From contig NZ_LNNH01000010.1 in NCBI RefSeq assembly GCF_001542915.1, positions 1 through 39,729 on the forward strand: 39,729 nucleotides of DNA, in the 5' to 3' direction. Origin of the DNA: Peribacillus simplex (lineage in GTDB: Bacteria; Bacillota; Bacilli; Bacillales; DSM-1321). Below the pieces are notes generated by a model. It worked only from the letters and a program-made list of their open reading frames with translations, made no database searches and was not told the origin of the DNA. Below are positions 28,219 through 37,202 of the stretch, in pieces. The position numbers and the translations under genes are program-made. The first letter of the stretch is position 1. Each line of letters starts with the position of its first letter.

Positions 28219-30389
28219 TCTTTCACCTTCTGTCCTAATTTATCCAGCTCCGGATATTCAATCCTGGAGTGGAAGATACCGTTCAGCGATTCACATAAGG
28301 AATGCTTCACGATACTTAATTCTCTCATAGTAATGTCACATTCATCAAATTGACCATCTTGGATCCTCTCCTGAATGATGAAACTTACCAGTTCTTCTAT
28401 CTTGTCCGGAGTCGGATGCTGCATCGACCTCACGGCAGCTTCTACACTGTCGGCAATGCCGATGACCGCCACTTCCTTCATGATTGCCTTCGGTCCAGGA
28501 TATCGGTAAGCATCTTCAAGCGTGGCATCATCCTGTTTCTTAGCCTTGTGGTAGAAAAATTTCAACAAGGTGGTCCCATGATGCTGCTCCGCAATATCCA
28601 CGATTTCTTTAGGGAATTTATGGCTCCGCAGCATCTCCCCGCCATCCACGGCATGGGCAATGATGATATCCCTGCTCGTTTCAGGCTGCAGCCGATCATG
28701 CGGATTATCTCCGTTCATCTGATTTTCGATGAAAAAATGCGGCATTTTCGTTTTGCCGATATCATGATAATAACTGCCGACCCTTGCGAGCAGGCCATTC
28801 GAACCGATCGCCTCGCAAGCGGATTCCGCCAAATTGGCGACCATCACACTGTGATGGTAGGTTCCTGGCGCCTCGATCAGGATCTTCCTCAATAAGGGGT
28901 GATTCGGGTTTGACAGTTCGATCAGCTTCATCGATGATAGGATCCCGAAACCTGACTCAAAAAATGGCAGCAGGCCCATCGTCAATACAGCCGAGCCCAC
29001 ACCGGAACCTATGGCGGCAACAGCATAATACAAATACTCCATTCTAGTATAATGTCCGTCCATCATAAAGATAAGCGAAAATACAAAGGCCATATTGATT
29101 AAAGACAGCAACAGACCCGCCACCAGCACTTTTGATTTAAAATTAAGCCTCGATAAGATGAGTATTGCCGTCAATCCACCGAAAATAATATAAAGCCCCA
29201 TCGAAATATCGAGATTTCCAGGCGTATCTCCATTGAATATGATCGTTCCATAAGAACCTAATAAAATGATCATCGCCACCGCTAGCTTATCGTTCAATAA
29301 TATCTTGATGAGCATCGCAGACATGGCAACCGGAAAAATATATTCCAAATTCGAGTTTTTCATGTCCGCCAGAATGCTGATCGTTTTCATCATGGCCATT
29401 GAAAGGATAAAGACAAGACTGAAAATCAATAATTGATTGTACTTGTTCTCCTTTTTGGAAATGGAAAAGGTGAAAAAGTAATAAAAGGCAGCAAAGGTCA
29501 ACACGATGAATAACAGCAGCCCGATATACGGGTAAATGGTCGACTCGGTATTCACAAAACCTGCCAGTTCAAGCTGCCGATATACGTCCCTGTCCACTAA
29601 CTGATTTTCCTCAACGATGATCTGCCCTTGGAGGATTCGGATCGGCTCCACGCTTTCAATCGCTTTCCTCCGCTGTTCCTCCGTTTTATCCTTGTCAAAG
29701 AAAACATTTTGGATGATCGCCGTGCGCGCCAAGGAATTAGAGGCTTTTTTCATATCACTGCTGATACTCATATAGCCCAGTTCCTCTACGACCTTTTTCT
29801 TCGCATTTTCGACATCACTCGCTGCAATTCTGTTGCTCATCACATTATTCACCGCAGTGATGGTGGAGTCCCTCGCAATCTTCAGCTCATCTTCATCCGC
29901 CTGAACTAAAGCAAGGAAAACGGATTCCTCAATATTTTTATTGACCTCATCAGTCAATTTTTCTTTTAGAATGGAAACCTTTTGGGCATCCGTCTTCAAG
30001 GTTTCCTTTTTATTCTCCTTCTCCCCATCCTTTATATGTTCGTTATCGGGATCGGTTTCCTTTTTCACCTCGATCGCCGTATCGAAAATCGATGAAATCA
30101 GGTCGACTTTATTCTTGGCATACTCTTTTTTCAACGAATATACATCCGCCACCTGTTTAGCTATCTCTTCTTTTTCCTGTTCCGTCTTATAAGTATCTTC
30201 CACAGTCTTGGTTGAACGGATTGTCTGTTCCGCGGGCTTAAAAAGCTCCACTTGGACTCTTTCCGGTTTAACGTTGGAAAACATTAACCCATAAGCAAAT
30301 ACACCAAGAATGATGAACAAAAGCACTTGAAAAAAACGATGGACCAATAGCCCTTTAAGTTTAGCGAAGAATTTCTGGATACGATTCAA
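28215..30389 (-). CDS. pgpH: Cyclic-di-AMP phosphodiesterase PgpH, 7TM-HD family
   Basis: A 724-residue membrane protein that degrades cyclic-di-AMP to pApA. Order: an N-terminal membrane segment (about 15-37), an extracellular 7TMR-HDED domain (to about 275), seven membrane helices (about 280-470), then a cytoplasmic HD phosphodiesterase domain with the metal-binding motifs [30 protein letters not shown] and [14 protein letters not shown]. It is the yqfF orthologue. It continues the phoH cluster after a 190-base gap that contains a terminator. Confidence 0.95.
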   Translation of the reverse strand: MNRIQKFFAKLKGLLVHRFFQVLLFIILGVFAYGLMFSNVKPERVQVELFKPAEQTIRSTKTVEDTYKTEQEKEEIAKQVADVYSLKKEYAKNKVDLISSIFDTAIEVKKETDPDNEHIKDGEKENKKETLKTDAQKVSILKEKLTDEVNKNIEESVFLALVQADEDELKIARDSTITAVNNVMSNRIAASDVENAKKKVVEELGYMSISSDMKKASNSLARTAIIQNVFFDKDKTEEQRRKAIESVEPIRILQGQIIVEENQLVDRDVYRQLELAGFVNTESTIYPYIGLLLFIVLTFAAFYYFFTFSISKKENKYNQLLIFSLVFILSMAMMKTISILADMKNSNLEYIFPVAMSAMLIKILLNDKLAVAMIILLGSYGTIIFNGDTPGNLDISMGLYIIFGGLTAILILSRLNFKSKVLVAGLLLSLINMAFVFSLIFMMDGHYTRMEYLYYAVAAIGSGVGSAVLTMGLLPFFESGFGILSSMKLIELSNPNHPLLRKILIEAPGTYHHSVMVANLAESACEAIGSNGLLARVGSYYHDIGKTKMPHFFIENQMNGDNPHDRLQPETSRDIIIAHAVDGGEMLRSHKFPKEIVDIAEQHHGTTLLKFFYHKAKKQDDATLEDAYRYPGPKAIMKEVAVIGIADSVEAAVRSMQHPTPDKIEELVSFIIQERIQDGQFDECDITMRELSIVKHSLCESLNGIFHSRIEYPELDKLGQKVKE

Positions 30390-30546
30390 GGAAGGTCCTC
30401 CTAAAAAATTGATGGTTATTATTCTAGATATGTAAAATCATAACAGTTTTCATATCATTTTTCACCTGCGTATTAGATAAATGTAAGGCTTCTCTCGCCC
30501 CATTTCCACTTTTTCAAGAAAAAGGCGGGACATTTGGGCACATCAC

Positions 30547-30580
30547 GAAAAATCCGCCGATTGAAATGGCGGATTCGTTC
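30547..30580 (-). terminator. Terminator downstream of phoH
   Basis: Arms AATCCGCC (30551-30558) and GGCGGATT (30568-30575), followed on the minus strand by a T5 tract. pgpH must therefore have its own promoter in 30390-30546 or depend on read-through. Confidence 0.75.
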
Positions 30581-31543
30581 TTATACCTTTGCCTGTTCGT
30601 AAGCAGTGATGATTTTGGCAACAAGCGGATGTCGCACAACATCGCTTTGTTCGAAGTAAACGAAGGAAAGGCCTTTGACATTCTTCAAAATCTCCTCTAC
30701 CCTTACCAATCCTGACTTCATCCCCTTAGGAAGGTCAATCTGGGTCCGGTCCCCGGTAATGACCATCTTCGACCCGAAGCCAAGGCGGGTCAGGAACATT
30801 TTCATCTGGGCTTCCGTCGTATTTTGGGCTTCATCCAAAATGACAAAGGCATCTTCAAGCGTACGGCCCCTCATATAAGCCAAGGGAGCGATTTCAATCG
30901 TCCCTCGCTCTATCATCCTCTGGGTCTGCTCCATCCCCAGGAGGTCATGCAGAGCATCGTAAAGCGGCCGCAGATAAGGATCTACCTTTTCCTTCAGGTC
31001 GCCTGGAAGAAAACCGAGGCTTTCGCCAGCTTCCACGGCAGGCCTTGTCAGGATGATCCGCTTAACCTGTCCATTTTTTAGCGCATTGATCGCCATCACT
31101 ACGGCGAGATAGGTCTTCCCTGTTCCGGCGGGCCCGATTCCAAAAACGAGGTCGTGCTTCTTTATCGCCTGGATATAATATCTCTGCCCAATCGTTTTGA
31201 CTTTAATCGATTTCCCCTTGGCCGTCTTGGCGACTTCCTCATCATATAATTCACCGAAATACTCAAGGGTTCCTTTTCTAGCCAATTCAATGGCATAAAG
31301 CACATCTCTAGAGCTGATTGCAATTCCTTTTCTGATCACTGTCAATAGGGCTTTCAGGATTTCCTGTCCCATCGTTACCCGATCGATGGCGCCAGCGACG
31401 CTGACGGCTTCACCGCGGGTAATGACGGAAATGCCCAGCTCCTCTTCAAGCACTTTAACATTTGAATCTCCATTGCCCAACAAAGCGATCGCTTCATTAG
31501 GTGACTCGATTTCAAGCTTAATTACTTTCACATCATCTGCCAT
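30581..31543 (-). CDS. phoH: PhoH-like ATPase
   Basis: A 320-residue PhoH family protein with an N-terminal KH-like domain (about 1-110) and a P-loop ATPase domain: Walker A GPAGTGKT, Walker B VILDEAQNT, and TRPAVEAGESLGFLPGD. It may be an RNA-linked ATPase; neighbours YbeY and Era act on rRNA, which supports a ribosome-related role, by inference. It starts 3 bases after the yqfD stop. Confidence 0.94.
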   Translation of the reverse strand: MADDVKVIKLEIESPNEAIALLGNGDSNVKVLEEELGISVITRGEAVSVAGAIDRVTMGQEILKALLTVIRKGIAISSRDVLYAIELARKGTLEYFGELYDEEVAKTAKGKSIKVKTIGQRYYIQAIKKHDLVFGIGPAGTGKTYLAVVMAINALKNGQVKRIILTRPAVEAGESLGFLPGDLKEKVDPYLRPLYDALHDLLGMEQTQRMIERGTIEIAPLAYMRGRTLEDAFVILDEAQNTTEAQMKMFLTRLGFGSKMVITGDRTQIDLPKGMKSGLVRVEEILKNVKGLSFVYFEQSDVVRHPLVAKIITAYEQAKV

Positions 31544-31546
31544 TCG

Positions 31547-32734
31547 TTAGTCTCCTTGAATGATTGGTTGTCCAATCGCTATATCTTCAATAACTTGGTA
31601 ATGTATAGACAATTTAACTTTACCATTCTCCATGCTTTCGTGCAAAATTTTTTCTTCGATGATTTCATCTTCCTCATCCAAATGCTTTTTCAATTCGGCT
31701 TTAGCCATTTTCCTACCTTCCTTCACCGCCTCTTCCCTCGTATAACTCCGGACGATATCCTCCTTGCTTCTTAAGGTTACCTGTTTATAGGAGATCGGCA
31801 GTTTCCATTGCAGGAAGTGAAAAGGCCTGACCGTCGTTTCCTTTTCCTGTTTGTCATATTTCGGATCCTTGAATCCCCATACAGGCAGGGAAAAGTCGCC
31901 CATTTTTAAATAGTGCTTATTCGTTTCATTTCCGTTCAAAACAGAAAATTTAGTTTTCAATGGAATTTTCACCTCTGCATTGTACCAGGTTTTCCCTTTG
32001 ATTACTCCCTGTGCCGATACGATTTCCTGCTTATCTTCTTTTCCAATCAAACCTGAAACGAGAAGCTGTCCCTTTCCGACATAATCATTCACATTTACTA
32101 TAGATTGCCCTTTTTTTACATACATATCAGCAATAACCGCCTTTTTCGAGGCCACCAAATTTTGCGGCGATGTTTTCTCGACTTCCTTCGGCTGCCGTTT
32201 TTCAACGACACGGAAATGGTACGTCGTTCCCTTGAGCTCGACCCCAACCCACGTCAATGCACCGATCCGATCCGAAAGCTTACGCTGGATGGTATCCACA
32301 TCATCAACGAAAAATTGCACCTTGCCAATCTTCACGCCCATCTTGTCCAATTCTTTGCGGATGGCATGCTCGGTTGCCGGCTTCGCATCTTTCACCTCAA
32401 TGCCCCACACCATATTGGAAAGCACGAAAATGCAAAGCAGGAACGCAATGAGACCGACCAGGAACCCGCTGTTTTTCATCACTCTCTTCACTAGGAAAGG
32501 AAAGCCCCTCCCCTGCATGAACGATACCTTGCAATCGCTTTTGCGCATGACCTGCCGAAGTTTCGGGATATCCCTGAAGTCCATATGGAAAATCAGGGCC
32601 TCACTACCGACGCGCTTCACATCCCAGATATGAAGCCCCCTTCGTGTCAACATATTGATAAGCCGTTCTGCACCTTTTCCATGTGCCTTCACTTTTACAT
32701 AGCCTGTATAATAGTTTGTCCATTGGTTTTTCAT
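31547..32734 (-). CDS. yqfD: Sporulation protein YqfD
   Basis: A 395-residue sporulation protein. The N-terminal domain (about 1-85: GYVKVKAHGKGAERLINML) precedes one membrane segment (about 87-111), and a long extracytoplasmic region (about 112-395) that ends in a domain like those in SpoIV-type proteins. In B. subtilis it is expressed in the mother cell with yqfC under sigma-E. It lies 15 bases downstream of yqfC and 3 bases upstream of phoH. Confidence 0.9.
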   Translation of the reverse strand: MKNQWTNYYTGYVKVKAHGKGAERLINMLTRRGLHIWDVKRVGSEALIFHMDFRDIPKLRQVMRKSDCKVSFMQGRGFPFLVKRVMKNSGFLVGLIAFLLCIFVLSNMVWGIEVKDAKPATEHAIRKELDKMGVKIGKVQFFVDDVDTIQRKLSDRIGALTWVGVELKGTTYHFRVVEKRQPKEVEKTSPQNLVASKKAVIADMYVKKGQSIVNVNDYVGKGQLLVSGLIGKEDKQEIVSAQGVIKGKTWYNAEVKIPLKTKFSVLNGNETNKHYLKMGDFSLPVWGFKDPKYDKQEKETTVRPFHFLQWKLPISYKQVTLRSKEDIVRSYTREEAVKEGRKMAKAELKKHLDEEDEIIEEKILHESMENGKVKLSIHYQVIEDIAIGQPIIQGD

Positions 32735-32749
32735 GGAGACCTCCCGGGA

Positions 32750-33034
32750 TCATTCATTAATAAAATAAACTTTGTCGATCTTGCCTTCAAGCATGATTTC
32801 TTCAGGCAAGATCGTCTTTATGACAAAGGAGCTTCCCTTTATCAGCAGCTGACCATTTTTTAACATCAATCGTACTTCACTGTCCGTAAAAGCCAATAAG
32901 CCACGATGGTTTTCAATGTAAATATGTAATTGTCCGATCATCGTAATTCGCGGCAGGTCCATCATGACATCTTGCGGAAGGTCCATTGTTTTGGTCATAA
33001 GCTGTTTCATTTTTTTTCCCCAATTGCGAGCCAT
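32750..33034 (-). CDS. yqfC: Sporulation protein YqfC (YabP/YqfC family)
   Basis: A 94-residue protein of the YabP/YqfC family, with the conserved DVMMDLPRITMIGQLHIYIENHRGLLAF-type beta region and KTILPEEIMLEGKI. It is associated with the spore envelope through sigma-E regulation in B. subtilis. The ATG lies only 6 bases after a terminator hairpin, and its ribosome binding site AAAGGGGG is part of that hairpin (33035-33082). This unusual arrangement is described separately. Confidence 0.92.
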   Translation of the reverse strand: MARNWGKKMKQLMTKTMDLPQDVMMDLPRITMIGQLHIYIENHRGLLAFTDSEVRLMLKNGQLLIKGSSFVIKTILPEEIMLEGKIDKVYFINE

Positions 33035-33082
33035 AAAAAAGAACCCCCTTTCATCTCAATGTATGAGGTGAAAGGGGGTTCT
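33035..33082 (-). terminator. Terminator of yqeZ-floA-yqfB overlapping the yqfC RBS
   Basis: A stem of 19 pairs joins 33040-33058 and 33064-33082: 14 pairs are perfect (AGAACCCCCTTTCA with TGAAAGGGGGTTCT), followed by five inner pairs including one G-U. The loop is 33059-33063. On the minus strand a T6 tract (33035-33040) follows and leads directly into the yqfC ATG. The AAAGGGGG of the 3' arm is the only ribosome binding site for yqfC, spaced 9 bases from ATG. Confidence 0.85.
33051..33072 (-). promoter_or_regulatory. Candidate sigma-E -10 element for yqfC on the hairpin loop
   Basis: On the minus strand CATACATT (plus positions 33058-33065) matches the sigma-E -10 consensus CATACANT exactly. 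It covers the loop of the terminator hairpin. The expected start, about 33051, would yield a short leader without the 5' arm, leaving the ribosome binding site free. The -35 region (near GCTAGAA) is a poor match, so the promoter is not certain. Confidence 0.5.
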
Positions 33083-33145
33083 AGCACAAAATTATCTGGG
33101 AATGAAAGTGTATTTTTTCATGAATCGGTCACGAGAGATGTCCGC

Positions 33146-33646
33146 TTATTTTCTAGACCTCTGGAGACTTCGCTTCGCCCTTGGCGGTCCCAGCACTTCT
33201 GACATGATGATGCCATCAATCAGCTGCTTTTTCCCGAAAGAAGGCCCTTTGCGATAAACGGGACTTCTATTATCGGATATGGCTGAGGCAATATTGTCTG
33301 CCTTCGCCTTCTGATATAAACGTTCCTGATCGTACTTCTGCTGAAGCCGCCTAAGCTCGGCAATCCTTTGGTTCGCTTCATTCTTCGTCTCATCGATTAT
33401 CTCGGCAGCCTGAGGTGCCTGCTGTTCGACTTTCCTTACAGGTGCAGGGGCAGGACCTTGCTGCTGGTTCCCCTGCCCCTCACCTTGAAGCTCCCTCATG
33501 ACATCCTGCCACTTCTTTTTAGGAGGACCGTTAGGGGCATCACTTTGCTGAGACTGCTTTTTTCTTCCTAACATGGACGATACAATGCCGATCAAGATAA
33601 TGATTAGGAATGGGTTCCCGAGAAAGAAATCAATGATATCTCCCAT
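33146..33646 (-). CDS. yqfB: Membrane-anchored protein YqfB-like
   Basis: A 166-residue protein. It has one N-terminal membrane segment (about 7-26, FFLGNPFLIIILIGIVSSML), a basic cytoplasmic start (GRKKQSQQ), a Pro/Gln-rich linker (about 55-80) and a helical C-terminal half with coiled-coil character (NQRIAELRRLQQKYDQERLYQK). The last 30 residues are basic. It is the third gene of the yqeZ-floA operon, 22 bases downstream of floA; the yqfB name follows position, and function is unknown. Confidence 0.75.
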   Translation of the reverse strand: MGDIIDFFLGNPFLIIILIGIVSSMLGRKKQSQQSDAPNGPPKKKWQDVMRELQGEGQGNQQQGPAPAPVRKVEQQAPQAAEIIDETKNEANQRIAELRRLQQKYDQERLYQKAKADNIASAISDNRSPVYRKGPSFGKKQLIDGIIMSEVLGPPRAKRSLQRSRK

Positions 33647-33668
33647 TTAAAGACCTCCCTTCCCTAAC

Positions 33669-34688
33669 CTAGTTGTTATGGTTGTTATTGTTATTATCTT
33701 TTGGATTTTCGGAGATTTTGCTGATCGAACCGCGCATATCCGTATCAGCGGTTATATTTTGGATGTTCATATAATCCATCACACCAAGGTTCCCGCTTTT
33801 AAGCGCATCGGCCATGGCCAGCGGTACTTCCGCTTCGGATTGGACAACCTTCGCACGCATTTCCTGAACGCGCGCAACCATTTCCTGTTCAAGGGCAACA
33901 GCCATCGCACGGCGCTCTTCGGCCTTGGCCTGGGCAATTTTCTTATCGGCTTCGGCTTGGTCCGTTTGTAGGATGGCCCCGATGTTTTTCCCGATATCCA
34001 CTTCAGCGATATCGATGGAAAGGATTTCAAATGCCGTTCCCGAATCCAATCCCTTTGATAATACCGTTCTGGAAATCAGATCGGGATTTTCAAGGACATC
34101 CGTATGCATTTTCGAAGCACCGATCGTCGATACGATCCCTTCTCCCACTCGGGCAATGATCGTTTCTTCACCGGCACCACCGACTAGACGTTCAATATTG
34201 GCACGAACCGTGATCCTTGCCTTCGCTTTCACTTCGATCCCGTTCATCGCCACACCGGAGATGAACGGCGTTTCGATCACTTTAGGGTTAACACTCATTT
34301 GAACCGCTTGCAGTACATCACGACCGGCAAGGTCAATGGCAGCCCCACGCTCGAAAGGCAGCACGATATTGGCACGTTCCGCAGCGATCAATGCATTCAC
34401 GACGCGATCGACATTACCTCCTGCCAGGTAATGGCTCTCCAATTGATTCGTCGAAACATTGATTCCTGCCTTATGTGCCTTGATGAGGGGATTGACGACC
34501 CTGCTTGGTATAACACGGCGAAGTCTCATCCCCACCAATGTAAATATACTGATCTTGACTCCTGCCGCCAAAGCGGAAATCCAGAGCATGACTGGCACGA
34601 ATGTGAAAAATACCGATAATACGATGATGGCAGCAATCACTGCCAGTACAATAAAAACTGTTCCTGATGTTATCACGTAAGAATTCAT
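33669..34688 (-). CDS. floA: Flotillin-like protein FloA
   Basis: A 339-residue flotillin-like scaffold of functional membrane microdomains. Two hydrophobic N-terminal segments (about 5-50) are followed by the UPF0365/SPFH-like domain ([34 protein letters not shown]) and a helical coiled region ([36 protein letters not shown]). It ends in a short Asn-rich tail. It lies 21 bases downstream of yqeZ; YqeZ/NfeD proteins and flotillins are a well-known pair. Confidence 0.94.
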   Translation of the reverse strand: MNSYVITSGTVFIVLAVIAAIIVLSVFFTFVPVMLWISALAAGVKISIFTLVGMRLRRVIPSRVVNPLIKAHKAGINVSTNQLESHYLAGGNVDRVVNALIAAERANIVLPFERGAAIDLAGRDVLQAVQMSVNPKVIETPFISGVAMNGIEVKAKARITVRANIERLVGGAGEETIIARVGEGIVSTIGASKMHTDVLENPDLISRTVLSKGLDSGTAFEILSIDIAEVDIGKNIGAILQTDQAEADKKIAQAKAEERRAMAVALEQEMVARVQEMRAKVVQSEAEVPLAMADALKSGNLGVMDYMNIQNITADTDMRGSISKISENPKDNNNNNHNN

Positions 34689-34709
34689 CCTTCCTGTTTC
34701 CTTTAATTT

Positions 34710-36110
34710 TTAAATCGCATCCGGAATTTCCCGGACGACTACCCTAGATCCTTCAACCTTCACGATGGTGAGAGACGATCCTCTGGAAATGAAGCTTCCC
34801 TCGGTCACGACATCCACTCTCTCATCATTGATCAAAGCAGTTCCCGAAGGCCGTAAATCGGTTAGGGCCTTCCCTTTTACACCTAATAAATCGACTCGAT
34901 TCGGATTGCTAACATACCCTTGCTCCGTCTTTGTTGCATCGGTTAAAATCATTTTTCTGAAAAATTTCATTTGTTTTCCAAACACCTTTACAAGTAGGAT
35001 GAATGCCAAAATCGATACGGTAACCGCAATAAGCAGGGATATCGTCATATGGACCGGATCATCCGAAGCGAGGAACAAACTCCCCACGATCGCCGTAAAT
35101 CCAAGCAGTCCGATAATTCCCCCTGGGATGAAAAATTCCGCCAGCACGAGGATGACCCCGATGATGAACATCGCCAACGATTCATAGCCGGTGATGCCTG
35201 CGACAAGATGACCATAAAAGAACAATACAAGGCTGGAAACTCCAATGACTCCCGGAATGCCAAAGCCAGGCGAAAACAATTCAATCACAATCCCGATGCC
35301 CGCAATCGTCAATAATATCGGAACGACAATCGGATTGGTCAAGAAACGGGCAAGTTTTTCAGGAAAGCTTTCTTCGATCGTTCGGATCTCGGCATCCTCG
35401 ACCCCAAGTTTGCTGTATAGCTCCGCCTTTCCCGAAACGATCCCCTCACTATATCCAGCCTTTCTAGCCTGTTCAGCTGTAAATGTGAGCAGTTTTCCTT
35501 TTCCTGCTCCGTATTCGGGAAGGTTGATGTCTTCATCCGCCATCGCCTGGGCGAACTTCGGATCCCGTCCGTTTTGTTCCGCTGCCGTCTTCATCGCAGC
35601 CAGCCAATAGGACTGCGCCTTCTTGCTTGCAGCATTCCCCGCCGAATCAATCACGGCCGCCGATCCCATCGTAGCACTTGGGACCATGTAGATTTCATCT
35701 GCACTAAGGGCAATGTAGGCACCCGCAGATAAAGCCCTGTTATTGACATAGGCAACGGTTTTTACCGGAGAATCCGACAGTAGCTTGGCAATTTCCCCAG
35801 CTGCATCGACAGCACCGCCAGGGGTATTCACCTCGAAAATGACAAGATCTGCATCAGCAGCTTCAGCGGTGTTCAGCGCGCGCTCCAAAAAAGCCGAAAG
35901 TCCCTTTTCCACCGTTTCTTCAATCGGAACATGGTAAACGAGTTTCTCCTGTGCAGAAGCCGCCAATCCCCCAAACGATGACATGGTGAACAGCAACCCT
36001 AATAGGAGTACAGATATACAACGCCAAATTTTCAGGCGGAACGCCCCCTTCCCCTTAATTAAACGCTGTAAGTCCCACCAAATTCCAGAAGGATCCTTAC
36101 CTGAATTCAA
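34710..36110 (-). CDS. yqeZ: NfeD family membrane protease YqeZ
   Basis: Up to 466 residues. The N-terminal part has a signal peptide (hydrophobic ISVLLLGLLFTMSSFGGLAASA), then a ClpP/SppA-like serine protease domain with EVNTPGGAVDAAGEIAKLL and the serine motif NNRALSAGAYIALSADEIYM, four or five membrane helices (about 265-380), and a C-terminal NfeD OB-fold (about 400-466). It works with FloA. The only conventional start is a TTG at 36110 with no ribosome binding site. A CTG at 36035, 8 bases after AAGGGGG, would give 441 residues, the normal family length. The start is therefore unresolved. Confidence 0.9.
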   Translation of the reverse strand: MNSGKDPSGIWWDLQRLIKGKGAFRLKIWRCISVLLLGLLFTMSSFGGLAASAQEKLVYHVPIEETVEKGLSAFLERALNTAEAADADLVIFEVNTPGGAVDAAGEIAKLLSDSPVKTVAYVNNRALSAGAYIALSADEIYMVPSATMGSAAVIDSAGNAASKKAQSYWLAAMKTAAEQNGRDPKFAQAMADEDINLPEYGAGKGKLLTFTAEQARKAGYSEGIVSGKAELYSKLGVEDAEIRTIEESFPEKLARFLTNPIVVPILLTIAGIGIVIELFSPGFGIPGVIGVSSLVLFFYGHLVAGITGYESLAMFIIGVILVLAEFFIPGGIIGLLGFTAIVGSLFLASDDPVHMTISLLIAVTVSILAFILLVKVFGKQMKFFRKMILTDATKTEQGYVSNPNRVDLLGVKGKALTDLRPSGTALINDERVDVVTEGSFISRGSSLTIVKVEGSRVVVREIPDAI

Positions 36111-36284
36111 TTCGTAACTAAAATCGGGATAAGGGCACCCGAAGTTACCCTTAACTCTGTTCTTTAGTTATTACGTATGTATATGAAAAAGGTTTCAAAA
36201 AAAAGCAAATAAATTTGTAAATGCCGTCACTCCATCGAGCTCCGTTACAATAATATACGCATAAAAACCTCGTGAAATACACAA

Positions 36285-36315
36285 AAACCACAGGCAATTT
36301 GCCTGCGGTTAGGTT
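36285..36315 (-). terminator. Terminator of rpsU-yqeY
   Basis: On the minus strand AACCGCAGGC and GCCTGTGGTT form a hairpin with a T5 tract, 25-50 bases after the yqeY stop. Confidence 0.8.
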
Positions 36316-36335
36316 TCGAGTTTTAAGTTTCGAGT

Positions 36336-36779
36336 TCAAGATAGATGTTGTAATACTAATTTGTTAACTAGAGAACCATCCGCTTTACCTTTAACTTTAG
36401 GCATTAAAGCTCCCATAACTCTCCCCATATCTGCTTTGGATGTTGCATTGACTTCTTCGATCGTCTGTTGAACGATGTCAGAAATCTCTTCTTCTGAAAG
36501 TTGCTCAGGCATATATGCCTCTACGTATACTAGTTCGGTGCGGACTTTATCCACGAGATCGGAACGACCTGCGTTTTCAAACTCCTGGAGGGAGTCTTTG
36601 CGTTGTTTTAATTCGCGAGAGAGCACTGTCAATTCTTCATTATCTGTTAAATCTTGTCTCAGCTTAAGAGCTTCGTTTTGAATAGAAGCCTTCAGCATCC
36701 GAATAACAGATAGTTTGTCCTTTTCCTTGTTCTTCATCGCTTGTTTCATATCATTATTTAAACGCTCGAGAAGACTCAT
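36336..36779 (-). CDS. yqeY: GatB/YqeY domain protein
   Basis: A 147-residue helical protein of the YqeY family, related to the tRNA-binding C-terminal domain of GatB. The N-terminal domain ([31 protein letters not shown], about 1-100) and C-terminal helical domain with [27 protein letters not shown] are complete. It may bind tRNA; the exact role is not known. It lies 14 bases downstream of rpsU, a conserved pair. Confidence 0.95.
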   Translation of the reverse strand: MSLLERLNNDMKQAMKNKEKDKLSVIRMLKASIQNEALKLRQDLTDNEELTVLSRELKQRKDSLQEFENAGRSDLVDKVRTELVYVEAYMPEQLSEEEISDIVQQTIEEVNATSKADMGRVMGALMPKVKGKADGSLVNKLVLQHLS

Positions 36780-36793
36780 CTTTCCACCCTCTC

Positions 36794-36967
36794 TTAGAAT
36801 TTACGTTTTCTTGCAGCTTCAGACTTTTTCTTACGTTTTACGCTTGGCTTTTCATAAAATTCACGCTTCCTAGCTTCCTGAAGCGATCCTGCTTTAGATA
36901 CAGTACGTTTGAAACGACGAAGAGCATCTTCAAGCGATTCGTTTTTACGAACGACGGTTTTAGACAT
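36794..36967 (-). CDS. rpsU: 30S ribosomal protein S21
   Basis: The 57-residue S21 protein, starting [20 protein letters not shown] and ending in the basic [14 protein letters not shown]. The frame is open upstream to a 66-codon version, but GGAGGGAAAGAG before the ATG at 36967 fixes the start. A clear sigma-A promoter lies upstream, and yqeY follows. In Bacillus this gene is separate from the dnaG-sigA operon. Confidence 0.97.
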   Translation of the reverse strand: MSKTVVRKNESLEDALRRFKRTVSKAGSLQEARKREFYEKPSVKRKKKSEAARKRKF

Positions 36968-37034
36968 CTCTTTCCCTCCCTCCGAAAACAACACACTAAC
37001 TCAAGTTGTCAACATGTTATACATGTACTAAACA

Positions 37035-37063
37035 ATTATAATATATCATCTTTATCAGGTCAA
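37035..37063 (-). promoter_or_regulatory. Sigma-A promoter of rpsU-yqeY
   Basis: On the minus strand TTGACC (plus positions 37058-37063) and a perfect TATAAT (37035-37040), 17 bases apart. Between this promoter and the start codon lies ACATGT-TAT-ACATGT (37011-37025), a symmetric element. Confidence 0.8.
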
Positions 37064-37202
37064 CCAATATAATCAAACTTATTTTGAATTATTCTCATGT
37101 TCTTATAGGATTTTTTTCCCTAAACGATCATTCCACTAAAAAGAACCCTTTTTAAAGCATGTCTCCCCCAACTGGACCATATGCTTAAGAGGGGGTGAGA
37201 GC

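Noticed and set aside
36151..36339. 62-codon minus-strand frame after yqeY
   Set aside because: It starts before and runs through the rpsU-yqeY terminator hairpin, has no ribosome binding site of its own, and shows no domain.
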